This document shows, piece by piece, positions 44,208 through 52,897 of a DNA stretch of 64,000 bases. The DNA is from JAYEHL01 sp041653935. Lineage in GTDB: Bacteria; Chloroflexota; Dehalococcoidia; E44-bin15. The position numbers and the translations under genes are program-made. Location: assembly GCA_041653935.1 (NCBI GenBank), contig JBAZEO010000002.1:62001-126000 (forward strand). The letters run 5' to 3'. A model generated the notes under the pieces. It did not search any database, was not told the DNA's origin, and saw nothing but the letters and a program-made list of their open reading frames with translations. Position 1 is the first letter of the stretch. Each line of letters starts with the position of its first letter.

Positions 44208-45185
44208 CTAGAAAACCCATCCGGACGCTCCCCGCGGTTTCGGTTTCTTCTGAACCAGCTTCCTCGTCTTCTCTATGATATTCGCAGCGGTAAGCCCCTG
44301 CAGCTCAAGCAGCTCCTCCGGCTTACCTGAAGAGCAATAACAATCAGCGATCGCGATTATGCTCATAGGCACAGGAGCATACTCCGCCACGATTTGAGCC
44401 ACCCTGCTGCCCAGGCCACCCTGCCTGACATGCTCCTCGACGGTAACGATGGCGCCCGTCTCTCTTGCGGCTTTGATCACCGCTTTGCTATCCAGCGGCT
44501 TGACGGTATGCATATTCATCACGCCTACATTGATATCTTCCTTGGCCAGCTCATCTGCGGCCTGCAGCGCCCGCTCCACCATGAGGCCGATAGCGATAAT
44601 CGTCGCGTCCTTACCCTCCCGCATCATCATCGCCTTATCCTTGACGAACTGGTAGTCATCCCCGTATAAAACGGCCGATTTAAGTCGCGGCAGCCTAATA
44701 TAATACGGACCGACATCGGCTGCTGCCGCGCGTACCGCCTGGGCGGTCTCGATGGCATCTGCGGGGCATATGACGGTAAACCCGGGCAGGGCGCACATGA
44801 GCGACAGATCCTCGATAGCCTGATGCGAGGCGCCGTCCTCGCCCACGGTGATACCGGCATGCGTGGCGACGATCTTCACGTTGCGATGCGGCTGCGCGAT
44901 GGACCAGCGCACCTGATCGAAGCAGCGAGAGGAGGCGAACACGGCGAACGTGCTGGCGAAGGCCGTCTTGCCTGATGCGGCAAGGCCGGCGGCGATGCCC
45001 ATCATGTTCTGCTCCGCTATGCCGCAATCGAAGAATCTATTGGGGTACTCTTTGGCGAACATGAATGTCTGGGTCGACTGAGACAAATCGGCATCCAATA
45101 CGACGATATCCTTGTTCTCCCTGCCCAGTTCGACAAGTGTTTTACCGTAGGCTTCACGCATAGAACTCTCGGCGCACATAATCAC
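44208..45185 (-). CDS. Transketolase, C-terminal subunit
   Basis: The 325-residue protein corresponds to the pyrimidine-binding and C-terminal domains of transketolase (VLDADLSQSTQTFMFAKEYPNRFFDCGIAEQNMMGIAAGLA with the TPP glutamate; EHVRQGGLGSRVAQ). GTG at 45185 overlaps the preceding stop (GTGA), with AAGGAG five bases upstream; an ATG at 45179 is also possible. It works with the N-terminal subunit upstream and moves two-carbon units between sugars in the pentose phosphate pathway. Confidence 0.93.
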   Translation of the reverse strand: MIMCAESSMREAYGKTLVELGRENKDIVVLDADLSQSTQTFMFAKEYPNRFFDCGIAEQNMMGIAAGLAASGKTAFASTFAVFASSRCFDQVRWSIAQPHRNVKIVATHAGITVGEDGASHQAIEDLSLMCALPGFTVICPADAIETAQAVRAAAADVGPYYIRLPRLKSAVLYGDDYQFVKDKAMMMREGKDATIIAIGLMVERALQAADELAKEDINVGVMNMHTVKPLDSKAVIKAARETGAIVTVEEHVRQGGLGSRVAQIVAEYAPVPMSIIAIADCYCSSGKPEELLELQGLTAANIIEKTRKLVQKKPKPRGASGWVF

Positions 45186-45994
45186 TCAAGCTCCTTCAGT
45201 GCTTTTTCCGCCTGATCTTTGGTCGGAGGCTTGCCGTGGAATTCGGCCTTGTTCTCCATGAAGCTGACGCCCTTGCCCTTAACCGTGTTTGCTATTATCA
45301 TCACAGGTTTGCCCTTGATCATTTTTGCTTCGTCGAACGCAATCTCCAGCTTATAGATATCATGCCCGTCGACGACGATAACATGCCAGCCGAAGGCGCG
45401 CCATTTCTCATCCAGAGGCTCACTATTCATGATATCCTTGGTCCAGCCGTCGAGCTGGATGCCGTTGCGGTCAATGATGGCTATTAAATTGTCCAGTTTG
45501 AAATGAGCCGCAGCCATAGCTGCCTCCCAGACCTGGCCCTCATCGCATTCGCCGTCGCCGAGGAGAACATACGTGTAGTATTTCTTACCGTCGAGGCGCG
45601 CCGCCAGGGCGCAACCTATGCCGAACGACAGCCCCTGCCCCAGCGGCCCGGAAGACGTTTCAATCCCGGGGGTGGTCATGACATCACAATGGCCCTGCAT
45701 CCTGCTGTTAGTTTTGCGCAGCGTCATGAGCTCTTCAATCGGGAAATACCCCGACTCGGCCAGAGCCGCATACAGCGCCGGCGCCGCATGGCCTTTGCTG
45801 AGAACGAAACGATCACGGTCCGGCCACAGGGGATTCTTGGGATCATGATGCAATACGTGGAAATAGAGAACGGTAATAATATCGGTAGCCGACAGCGAGC
45901 CGCCAGGATGCCCGCTGTTGGCCTCTGCGATCATTTTGATAATATGCCGGCGTATTAACTTGGCCTTATCCTGCATCTCGTTCATCAATAACAC
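45182..45994 (-). CDS. Transketolase, N-terminal subunit
   Basis: The 270-residue protein is the thiamine-diphosphate-binding half of transketolase (SGHPGGSLSATDI, LSKGHAAPALYAAL, GDGECDEGQVWEAAMAAA through IIDRNGIQLDG, the GDG-N cofactor motif). GTG 45994 and ATGs at 45985 and 45976 are possible starts; none has a strong ribosome site. It overlaps its partner by four bases. This split form is common in archaea and some bacteria. Confidence 0.93.
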   Translation of the reverse strand: MLLMNEMQDKAKLIRRHIIKMIAEANSGHPGGSLSATDIITVLYFHVLHHDPKNPLWPDRDRFVLSKGHAAPALYAALAESGYFPIEELMTLRKTNSRMQGHCDVMTTPGIETSSGPLGQGLSFGIGCALAARLDGKKYYTYVLLGDGECDEGQVWEAAMAAAHFKLDNLIAIIDRNGIQLDGWTKDIMNSEPLDEKWRAFGWHVIVVDGHDIYKLEIAFDEAKMIKGKPVMIIANTVKGKGVSFMENKAEFHGKPPTKDQAEKALKELE

Positions 45995-46145
45995 TAAACT
46001 CTATCCTTAAAATAAAATTTGCATATCGAATCCAAAGTAAAAACGCATCACAAAGGTGGGAACAACACGATTATTATAGACATTTCAGCCTTGAGTTGTC
46101 CATACATCATTTGGAAACGGACGATGAAAAGCAGATAAAAGCGAC

Positions 46146-46277
46146 ACTGTCATACTGAGGTAGCGCCGAAGTATCTCGAGATTCTTCATCGTTCTAAGCA
46201 AGGATTCAGAATGACAGATTAACGTTATGCTGTAACTTACGAACTCCCCCTTACCCCCTCTTCTGAAAAGAGGGGGA
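46146..46277 (+). repeat. Two intergenic repeats: imperfect palindrome (family 4) and family 2 hairpin
   Basis: At 46146-46222 an imperfect palindrome begins CTGTCATACTGA and ends TCAGAATGACAG; a half copy is at 48059-48103. At 46240-46277 is a family 2 hairpin, CCCCCTCTT-CTGAA-AAGAGGGGG. Then ACGTATTAC/GTAATACGT pairs across about 46292-46332. Confidence 0.7.
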
Positions 46278-46380
46278 ACTTCCCGTGTAACCGTACGTAT
46301 TACGGCACTAAGTGAACCTTAATGCTGTAATACGTGAATTCTCCATGGCCCTCTAACGATTCCGAGTTCGACACACTGCT

Positions 46381-46503
46381 ACAGCCATCTCTCAAGGAGA
46401 GAGGTTAGCTTTATAAAGAGGTGCAGGAGAATCATCTCCTGCCAGGGGTTTGGGGGTGTCCCCCTGCTAGTCCCCCAACGTGTGGGGGACTAGCAGGGGG
46501 TTC
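46381..46503 (+). repeat. Multi-hairpin repeat, family 1, copy C
   Basis: It contains CTCTC-AAG-GAGAG, CAGGAGA-ATCA-TCTCCTG, GGGGG-TGT-CCCCC and a long final hairpin whose left arm is TGCTAGTCCCCCA (13 pairs). No gene is visible in the 588-base gap 45995-46582. Confidence 0.85.
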
Positions 46504-46582
46504 GGATGTCTAAGGTCTGCAACATTTTCCACTAACTTTCATTCGTATTGATTTTAATCTCCCCGTTCATTACAATCTAACC

Positions 46583-47416
46583 GTGATCATCGATTTTCAT
46601 ACACACGTATTCCCGCCTCAAATGCGAGACAACCGCGAGCGCTACATCGGCAGCGACCCGCTCTTCGCGCGCATCTACGCCAATCCCAAGGCCAAGATTG
46701 CCGATTGCGACGGCCTCATCGCTAAGATGGACGAGGAGGGCATCGACCGTGCCGTGGTCATGAACGCCAACTGGAGCAGCCTGTGGCTGGTGCAGGAAAC
46801 GAACGACTACATACTCGAATCCATCGCGCGCTACCCCAAACGCTTAGTCGGCTTCTGCTCGCTCCCGCCGACAAACGACAAGGAGAGGATCGCCGAGTTG
46901 GAGCGCTGCGTACGCGCAGGCATCAGGGGCATCGGCGAGATGCGGCCGGAATTCCAGGGCCTGGATAAAGGCGACGAGCCTGTTCTCGATTCGGTCATAA
47001 AAATCGCCCTGCAGCACAAACTTATGCTTTGCATCCACGCCTCTGAGCCAGTCGGGCACGACTACCCCGGCAAGTATACTTTCACGCCCGAGAAAATCTA
47101 CAGGCTGATACTGCGCTATCCCGAACTGACGATGATCCTGGCACATTGGGGCGGCGGCATGCCTTTCTACGCCCTGATGCCGGAGGTCAAGACGGCGATG
47201 AAAAACACCTATGTCGACACCTCGGCATCGCCCTACCTCTACACACCCGAGATATTCACACATGTAAGCCGGATAATCGGAGCAGACAAGATACTCTTCG
47301 GCAGCGATTTTCCGCTGATGCCGCCGAGCAAGGTGCTGAAACAGATGAACGCAACGGAGTTGAGCGAGAAGGAAAAGGCGCTTATCCTCCACGGCAATGC
47401 CGAAAGGTTGCTGTAA
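46583..47416 (+). CDS. Amidohydrolase family 2 metal-dependent hydrolase
   Basis: The 277-residue protein starts with GTG (MIIDFHTHVFPPQM). It has the metal-binding HTH near the N-terminus, His in LCIHASEP, His in ILAHWGGGMP and Asp in LFGSDFPLMPP, the order expected for the amidohydrolase TIM barrel. Members are decarboxylases or hydrolases; the substrate here is not clear. It is directly followed by thpR, whose ATG comes right after its stop. Confidence 0.9.
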   Translation: MIIDFHTHVFPPQMRDNRERYIGSDPLFARIYANPKAKIADCDGLIAKMDEEGIDRAVVMNANWSSLWLVQETNDYILESIARYPKRLVGFCSLPPTNDKERIAELERCVRAGIRGIGEMRPEFQGLDKGDEPVLDSVIKIALQHKLMLCIHASEPVGHDYPGKYTFTPEKIYRLILRYPELTMILAHWGGGMPFYALMPEVKTAMKNTYVDTSASPYLYTPEIFTHVSRIIGADKILFGSDFPLMPPSKVLKQMNATELSEKEKALILHGNAERLL

Positions 47417-47998
47417 ATGGAGACCATCCGGTCATTCATCGCCCTCGAGCTGCCCGACAATGTCAAGGAAACAGTAGCACTGATAATCAAGCGGCTGCGA
47501 CCGGCACAACACCGCTATGTCAAATGGGTATCCCCCGAGGGAACACATATGACCATCAAATTCCTGGGAAACATTTACTCTAGCCAAATATCACAAATAA
47601 CAACCATCATGAAAACGGCCGCCGGCAAGGTGCCGCCACTGGATTTGCGGCTTGGGGGGCTGGGCATGTTCCCCAACGAACAGCGCCCGCGTGTTATCTG
47701 GGTGGCGCTTGAAGGTAATACCGAACCTCTTGCGACGATGCAGCGCGAGATAGAGAAGGCGCTGGAGCCGCTGGGTTTTGCTCCTGAGAACCGCGCCTTC
47801 ACGCCGCACCTCACGCTGGGACGTGTGCGCGATAACGCCTCCTCCGACGATCGGAAGGAAATCGCCGTCGTAGTGAAAGAGAAGAAGATCGACTACGAGG
47901 CGAGTTTCACACTCAGAGAGATCAGCCTGATGAAGAGCACACTAACACCTACAGGCGCTATCTACAATCGACTGGATTCCGCACCATTCATTGCCTAG
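47417..47998 (+). CDS. thpR: RNA 2',3'-cyclic phosphodiesterase
   Basis: The 193-residue protein has the two HxT motifs of the 2H phosphoesterases (HMTIKFLG near residue 44 and FTPHLTLGR near residue 130), the catalytic pair of ThpR/LigT. It opens 2',3'-cyclic phosphates at RNA ends. Its ATG touches the stop of the hydrolase gene, so the two are co-translated. Confidence 0.93.
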   Translation: METIRSFIALELPDNVKETVALIIKRLRPAQHRYVKWVSPEGTHMTIKFLGNIYSSQISQITTIMKTAAGKVPPLDLRLGGLGMFPNEQRPRVIWVALEGNTEPLATMQREIEKALEPLGFAPENRAFTPHLTLGRVRDNASSDDRKEIAVVVKEKKIDYEASFTLREISLMKSTLTPTGAIYNRLDSAPFIA

Positions 47999-48058
47999 GA
48001 AATTCAACACATCTCCACCGATAATTTGCTTTACCTTGGCTTAGTTCAAGGTAAAGGT

Positions 48059-48270
48059 CCGAGATTCTTCATCATTACCCGCTAGAATTCAGAATGACAG
48101 ATGTGAGACATATGCCCTCACCCTTACCCTCTCCCTGCGGAGGGAGAGGACTTATTGAACTCACCCTAGCCCTCTCTTTGAGTTAAAGAGAGGGCTAGCT
48201 ATCCTCCCCTTTTCTAGCTGCGGCGCGCGAAATTGTTTGTATGTGCACGGCACTTCGTCCGTGCACATAC
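48059..48270 (+). repeat. Three intergenic elements: family 4 half-copy, family 2, long hairpin
   Basis: A half copy of the family 4 palindrome (GAGATTCTTC...TCAGAATGACAG) lies at 48059-48103. A family 2 copy follows at 48113-48197 with CCCTCTCTTT-GAGTT-AAAGAGAGGG. At 48239-48270 is a perfect 12-pair hairpin (arm GTATGTGCACGG, loop CACTTCGT). Confidence 0.75.
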
Positions 48271-48337
48271 ATTAAGATTCGCTAATGGCTGTAATACGTA
48301 CCTAAAGCTTTCTTGCGATGCTAGGTTGGAATATTAC

Positions 48338-48496
48338 TACAGCCATCTCTCGACGAGAGAGGTTAGCTGCTTACAGAGGTGCAGGAGACTCATCTCCTGA
48401 TAGGGGTTTGGGGGTGTCCCCCAATTATTCAGTCCCCCAACGTATGGGGGATTAACAGGGGGTTCGGTTATTGTTTCCCCCTTTCAAGGGGGACAG
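48338..48496 (+). repeat. Multi-hairpin repeat, family 1, copy D
   Basis: It shares over 150 bases with copy A, including the last hairpin CCCCCTTTCAAGGGGG. The third hairpin reads TTGGGGG-TGT-CCCCCAA. It ends eight bases before the -35 box of the second marR promoter. Apart from these repeats the 565-base gap 47999-48563 holds only that promoter. Confidence 0.85.
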
Positions 48497-48503
48497 CAGA
48501 GGG

Positions 48504-48562
48504 TTGACAAATGCATGATTTGTGTATATATTTCCATTTAGAAATATTCCATATTGAAATAT
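48504..48562 (+). promoter_or_regulatory. Promoter and palindromic operator of the second marR-MMPL operon
   Basis: TTGACA (48504) and TATATT (48527) are 17 bases apart. The inverted repeat is ATATTTC-N6-GAAATAT (48528-48547), and GAAATAT recurs at 48556. The layout matches the first operon base for base in the boxes and half-sites. Confidence 0.75.
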
Positions 48563-48563
48563 C

Positions 48564-49073
48564 ATGATAAATAACCCCAAACCAATCTCCGACGAACAGA
48601 TATCCTCAGTGGTGCAAAACGCCATCTGCGTAATCGTGACCATAAAAAACAACCTGGAAGACGAACTGACCCTGCTTCAGCAATATTACAACGAGACACG
48701 TTCGTCGGATATGCCAACATCGATACCGGACGACATCACTTTTTTTAACACGAGCGGTACTCTATACCGAACGACAAACCTCACCATGGGTGAGTTGAGC
48801 AAGAGCATCGCCGCCCCCATGTCTTCCACAACAAGGATGGTCAACTGGCTGGTGGATAACAGCTACGCCGTCAGGCTGTCAGACCCGGATGATCGCAGGA
48901 TTGTCAGGGTTACCCTGACCGAAGAAGGCCGCAAGCTTCACGAGTATATCGAAAGCCATATAATCAAACGTGTTAGAGAAACTATGGAGCTATTAACCCA
49001 AGAGGAACAGACAGTGGTACTCGCCGTGTTCGACAAGCTGGCGCGCGTATTCAATCTTAAGGAAGCTAAATAA
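48564..49073 (+). CDS. MarR-family transcriptional regulator, copy 2
   Basis: The 169-residue protein is a paralog of the regulator at 19615, with matching helix-turn-helix (NLTMGELSKSIAAPMSSTTRMVNWLVDNSYAVRL) and wing (DPDDRRIVRVTLTEEGRKLHEY). It starts at ATG 48564, about 25 bases from the transcription start, with no ribosome site. It lies 15 bases before its MMPL gene and probably represses its own operon by binding the palindrome over its -10 box. There is no LiaF-like gene in this operon. Confidence 0.92.
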   Translation: MINNPKPISDEQISSVVQNAICVIVTIKNNLEDELTLLQQYYNETRSSDMPTSIPDDITFFNTSGTLYRTTNLTMGELSKSIAAPMSSTTRMVNWLVDNSYAVRLSDPDDRRIVRVTLTEEGRKLHEYIESHIIKRVRETMELLTQEEQTVVLAVFDKLARVFNLKEAK

Positions 49074-49088
49074 ATATCGGAGCCGCAT

Positions 49089-51695
49089 ATGAAACGAATC
49101 CTTAGAAAGCCGTCAAAACCGACCGGGGTAAAAAACATCTTTAGGAAGCTTGGGGAAGTAATCGAGAAAAGACACCTCCTCTTCCTCATCCTCGGGCTCG
49201 TGCTCTTAGTCCCATCGATAATAGCCGCCTGGCAAGGCGTCGAAATGAAGGCCGGCTTCGACACATACGTTTCAAGCGACTCCCAGGCCTATAAGGACAT
49301 GCAGAAATTCAATCAGTATTTCAGCGGCGATGTCGTAGTAGTAATGATAACCGGAGACAACCTCAATCAGCTATTACAGCCGGCGAACATAGCGGCGATG
49401 GACTACGTTGAGGAAAATGTGTCCACAGAAAACTCCAGTGAAGTTTTATCCACCGTAGGTCCGGTCTTCCTCCTGCAAATGGTGCAGATACAGAAAGCAT
49501 TATCGGGTAGCGCTTCTTCTGCGGATCTTCCTACAGACCCCGCCGAGCTTGAAGAATTGATAATAGACCCCGAAACGCACGATATAGCATCCGAACTGAC
49601 CAACGTATTCCCCGACCGCCAGCACGCCCTCATCTCCGTGATACTCAACGGGCAATTAACTCAGAATGAGCAGAAGGAGATGGTGGAAAAAGTTAAGGGG
49701 TTAGTAGCTTCGGCAGGCTTCGAGGATGTCAATGTAATTGTCAGCGGCAACCCCGCCGTTTTCGGCAGCGTCCAAGACCTGATGCTTGTAGATATGCGCA
49801 ATATGCTGATCTTATCGGTAGTAATGATGCTGCTCATACTGGCGCTCATATTTAATGTGCGCGGCTTCTTCGCCTGGCGCTGGCTGCCGCTCGGCGTAGT
49901 GGTAATCGCCATTATCTATACCTTCGGTGTCATGGGCATACTCAGCATACCGCTAACCATGGTCACCATGGCGGCATTCCCCATCCTGCTGGGATTGGGG
50001 GTGGACTACGCCATACAATTCCACAACCGCTACGATGAGGAATCGAAGGGGAGCGAGTCCGTTGCCGGCGCCATAATAGAATCCGTTACCCACATCGGCC
50101 CGGCCATCGGCATCGCAATAGTGACAGGCTGCCTCGGCTTTGCCGCGCTCTTCTTCTCGCCGGTGCCTATGATTCAGAGCTTCGGCTACACATTGATATT
50201 AGGCGTAATAATATGCTATATACTGTCGGTCTTTGTCCTGCTCGCCGCCTTGTACCGGCGTGACCGTATATCCGACACCCAGAAGCCGAATGGCCGCTCG
50301 TTCAGATGGACCATAAAACCCAAGAATAAATTCACCCTGGGGCCCGAACTTGCTGCTGCCGTCCTCACCCTGAGCCTAATAGGACTCGGCATAGTGTTCA
50401 TCGCCTGCGAGCCTTCTTTCGGCGATATAGGATTTTCTATAGGTATCGGCATCACGGTCTTCGGCATCATGGCCTCTGCCATAAGCCTGGGAATAGAGCT
50501 GCACCGCGAACGACTGGGGATAGCGCTGCCGACCAAAGCGCCCATAAAAAGAAGACATATCGTTGACAGCGCACTCCATCACCTCGCCCCGTGGGTAGTC
50601 AAGCATCCTTTGATCATTATCCCCGTCGCACTCGCTTTCACCGTAGCGGGACTGGTCGCCGACCCACATATACAAACCGAGACCGACGAATTAAAAATGA
50701 TCTCCCAAGATGTGCCTGTCATGCAAGAACTGCGCCAAGTAGAGGATGTGGCCGGCGGACTCGTATCAATGAACATTCTGTTAGAAACAAACGACGTAAG
50801 TGACCCTCAGATAGTAAGCTGGGTACTGCAACTGCAAGATCGCATAGCCGCCAATAATAGCGATATGGTATCCGGAACCGAGAGCTACGCCAGCGCCATG
50901 GTACAGCTGACCGAAGTAATGAATATATCTATGCCGCAGACAGCCGAAGAAACCAAAGATATACTGCAAGGTCTGCCGGAACAGTTGAAGGCCAACCTCG
51001 TCAATGAAGACTATACCGCCGCCAACGTAATAGTTACCATCGGAGAGATTACCGGCGACCAGACTCCGGCACTCGAGGCTATGCTCAAAGAGTATACCGC
51101 CGACCATCCGGCAAACGTCGAAGTCACCATCACCGGTTTACCTATAATGATGCGTGAATTGGGCAACGGCTTAAGCGGGGGAAGGGTGGAGATGACGCTC
51201 ATCGGCATCGCCTTCATCTTCGGCGGACTGCTGTTCCTATTTAAATTCAATATCCTGCGAGTCTGCATGGCTGTCCTGCCTGTTGCCCTTATAATCGGCT
51301 GGTCCAGCGGCGTGATGTGGCTCGCCGATATCAAGTACACTCCTGCAACAGCCGCTATGGGAGCGCTGATAATAGGAATCGGGACGGAGTTCACCATCCT
51401 GCTCATGATGCGTTACTACGAAGAACGCGAAAAAGGGATAAGTCCCATGGAAGCAATGAAGACCGCCATAACCAGGATCGGCCGCGCCATCATAGCTTCA
51501 GGATTGACGGTAATCGGCGGGTTCGGTGCGTTGCTCATAGCGCAGAATTTCCCGGTGCTGAGATCTTTCGGACTCCTTACCATGATAGATGTCTTCTTAG
51601 CCCTCATCAGCACCTTGGTAGTGCTGCCGGCACTGATCGTATGGATCGACTCATGGCGGGAGAAACGCCGACTTGCTCGCCAAGGATCGCAATAG
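49089..51695 (+). CDS. MMPL/RND-family exporter, copy 2
   Basis: The 868-residue protein is a paralog of the one at 20557 over its full length. It has two outer domains, two helix bundles with VDYAIQFHNRYDEE and EFTILLMMRYYEEREKG motifs, and the two extra central helices with the C-E-P-SFGD loop. The N-terminal extension is slightly longer. GGAG lies before the ATG. It likely exports lipids or hydrophobic compounds. The substrate is unknown. Confidence 0.93.
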   Translation: MKRILRKPSKPTGVKNIFRKLGEVIEKRHLLFLILGLVLLVPSIIAAWQGVEMKAGFDTYVSSDSQAYKDMQKFNQYFSGDVVVVMITGDNLNQLLQPANIAAMDYVEENVSTENSSEVLSTVGPVFLLQMVQIQKALSGSASSADLPTDPAELEELIIDPETHDIASELTNVFPDRQHALISVILNGQLTQNEQKEMVEKVKGLVASAGFEDVNVIVSGNPAVFGSVQDLMLVDMRNMLILSVVMMLLILALIFNVRGFFAWRWLPLGVVVIAIIYTFGVMGILSIPLTMVTMAAFPILLGLGVDYAIQFHNRYDEESKGSESVAGAIIESVTHIGPAIGIAIVTGCLGFAALFFSPVPMIQSFGYTLILGVIICYILSVFVLLAALYRRDRISDTQKPNGRSFRWTIKPKNKFTLGPELAAAVLTLSLIGLGIVFIACEPSFGDIGFSIGIGITVFGIMASAISLGIELHRERLGIALPTKAPIKRRHIVDSALHHLAPWVVKHPLIIIPVALAFTVAGLVADPHIQTETDELKMISQDVPVMQELRQVEDVAGGLVSMNILLETNDVSDPQIVSWVLQLQDRIAANNSDMVSGTESYASAMVQLTEVMNISMPQTAEETKDILQGLPEQLKANLVNEDYTAANVIVTIGEITGDQTPALEAMLKEYTADHPANVEVTITGLPIMMRELGNGLSGGRVEMTLIGIAFIFGGLLFLFKFNILRVCMAVLPVALIIGWSSGVMWLADIKYTPATAAMGALIIGIGTEFTILLMMRYYEEREKGISPMEAMKTAITRIGRAIIASGLTVIGGFGALLIAQNFPVLRSFGLLTMIDVFLALISTLVVLPALIVWIDSWREKRRLARQGSQ

Positions 51696-51730
51696 TCCAT
51701 AATATTTAGCTTCAATATTAATATTTCGGG

Positions 51731-51759
51731 TTGCCAATAAATGGCTGACGGTGTATACT
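51731..51759 (+). promoter_or_regulatory. Promoter before the zinc-ribbon gene
   Basis: TTGCCA (51731) and TATACT (51754) are 17 bases apart. GGGAGG follows as a ribosome site at about 51777. Confidence 0.65.
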
Positions 51760-51786
51760 ACATATTGATATTAGGATGGGAGGTTC

Positions 51787-52002
51787 GTGTTGGATAGTAA
51801 TTCATTCCCCAAGTGCCTCAAGTGCAACGTCGGAGATTTAGTACCACTTTCAGATTTTGGCAGCCAGGGAGCACCGATTCACTATAAAGCATGGGTTTGT
51901 ACTAACCCAGACTGCGGATTCAACCTTAAGATCAGGAACGGTGATCTGTATATTAACGAGCCCATCGTCAGCGGCGTCGGACATAACGCCAAGATACGTT
52001 AA
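51787..52002 (+). CDS. Small zinc-ribbon protein
   Basis: The 71-residue protein starts with GTG at 51787 or TTG at 51790 after GGGAGG. It has CLKC near its start and CTNPDCGF in the middle, a four-cysteine ribbon that should bind zinc. The rest is mostly beta strand. The family and role are not known. It is followed by comF after 58 bases, which may be co-transcribed. Confidence 0.65.
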   Translation: MLDSNSFPKCLKCNVGDLVPLSDFGSQGAPIHYKAWVCTNPDCGFNLKIRNGDLYINEPIVSGVGHNAKIR

Positions 52003-52060
52003 CCAGCGGGTTCATCAGTACACTTACTAAATCAAGCAAGAAGGCAGGCTCACAAACGAG

Positions 52061-52768
52061 GTGAACCTGGATAGTTTGTTTAGTTCCATTAAACAGAAAG
52101 TCCTTAATTTTCTGTTCCCGTCTCACTGCGTAAGCTGTGGCAAGGGCGGGAGTTTTCTCTGCCAAAAATGCCGCAACAAGCTGATTTACCTCCAGCAACC
52201 GCTTTGTACTAGATGCAGTAAACCGATACACACAGGGACAATCTGCCAGAAATGCCTATCGCAAACCTGGGATATAGATGGCATATATTCTATTTTTAAA
52301 TACGGCGGAACCATACGACAAGCTATACTACAATTCAAATACCACAATATCAAAGCGCTCGCTGATCCGCTATCCAATTTAATGTCAGCTTATCTGAGAA
52401 GACACCTTCTCTCATTTGATATCATTATGCCTGTACCAATCCACAAGAGAAGACTGCGAGAGCGCGGCTATAATCAATCATCACTGCTGGCACAGAGATT
52501 AAGCCGCATGACAAACATACCTGTTGTGGAAGACGTTCTTATCCGAACGAAGCACACCCCTTCTCAAGCTAAATCCGATAGCGTGGATCAGCGCAGGAAA
52601 AACATAAGAAATGCATTCAGATGTGTCAATCATGACATATCAGGCAAACGAATTCTGCTGATTGACGATGTATGTACGTCGGGGGCCACATTAAACTCAT
52701 GTGCCGCTTCACTAAAATCAGCCGGCGCCGCATCGGTCTGGGGCTTTACTTTAGCCAAGGAAATATAG
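52061..52768 (+). CDS. ComF-family phosphoribosyltransferase
   Basis: The 235-residue protein has an N-terminal double zinc finger (CVSCGKGGSFLCQKC, CTRCSKP, CQKC) and the C-terminal phosphoribosyltransferase motif ILLIDDVCTSGATLNSCA, with RERGYNQSSLLA typical of ComF. In competent bacteria ComF helps DNA uptake. In others its role is unclear, and no other competence genes are here. It starts with GTG and no strong ribosome site is visible. Confidence 0.9.
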   Translation: MNLDSLFSSIKQKVLNFLFPSHCVSCGKGGSFLCQKCRNKLIYLQQPLCTRCSKPIHTGTICQKCLSQTWDIDGIYSIFKYGGTIRQAILQFKYHNIKALADPLSNLMSAYLRRHLLSFDIIMPVPIHKRRLRERGYNQSSLLAQRLSRMTNIPVVEDVLIRTKHTPSQAKSDSVDQRRKNIRNAFRCVNHDISGKRILLIDDVCTSGATLNSCAASLKSAGAASVWGFTLAKEI

Positions 52769-52812
52769 GGCTTCGCTCCCTTGTCTCAAAGCCAGAGAAC
52801 AGCTATCGCCCA

Positions 52813-52877
52813 TTGACAGGAAACAGGCCGTGAAGTACACTACTACCGCCACAGGATTTCGTGGCCTTCTTTTTAAT
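52813..52877 (+). promoter_or_regulatory. Promoter of glyA and hairpin at the transcript start
   Basis: TTGACA (52813) and TACACT (52836) are 17 bases apart. The transcript would begin near 52848 with GCCAC-N8-GTGGC followed by a T-rich stretch. A longer pairing, AGGCCGTGAA with TTCGTGGCCT, could end transcripts coming from comF. Confidence 0.55.
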
Positions 52878-52897
52878 TTGACCCATGAGGACTGTAC

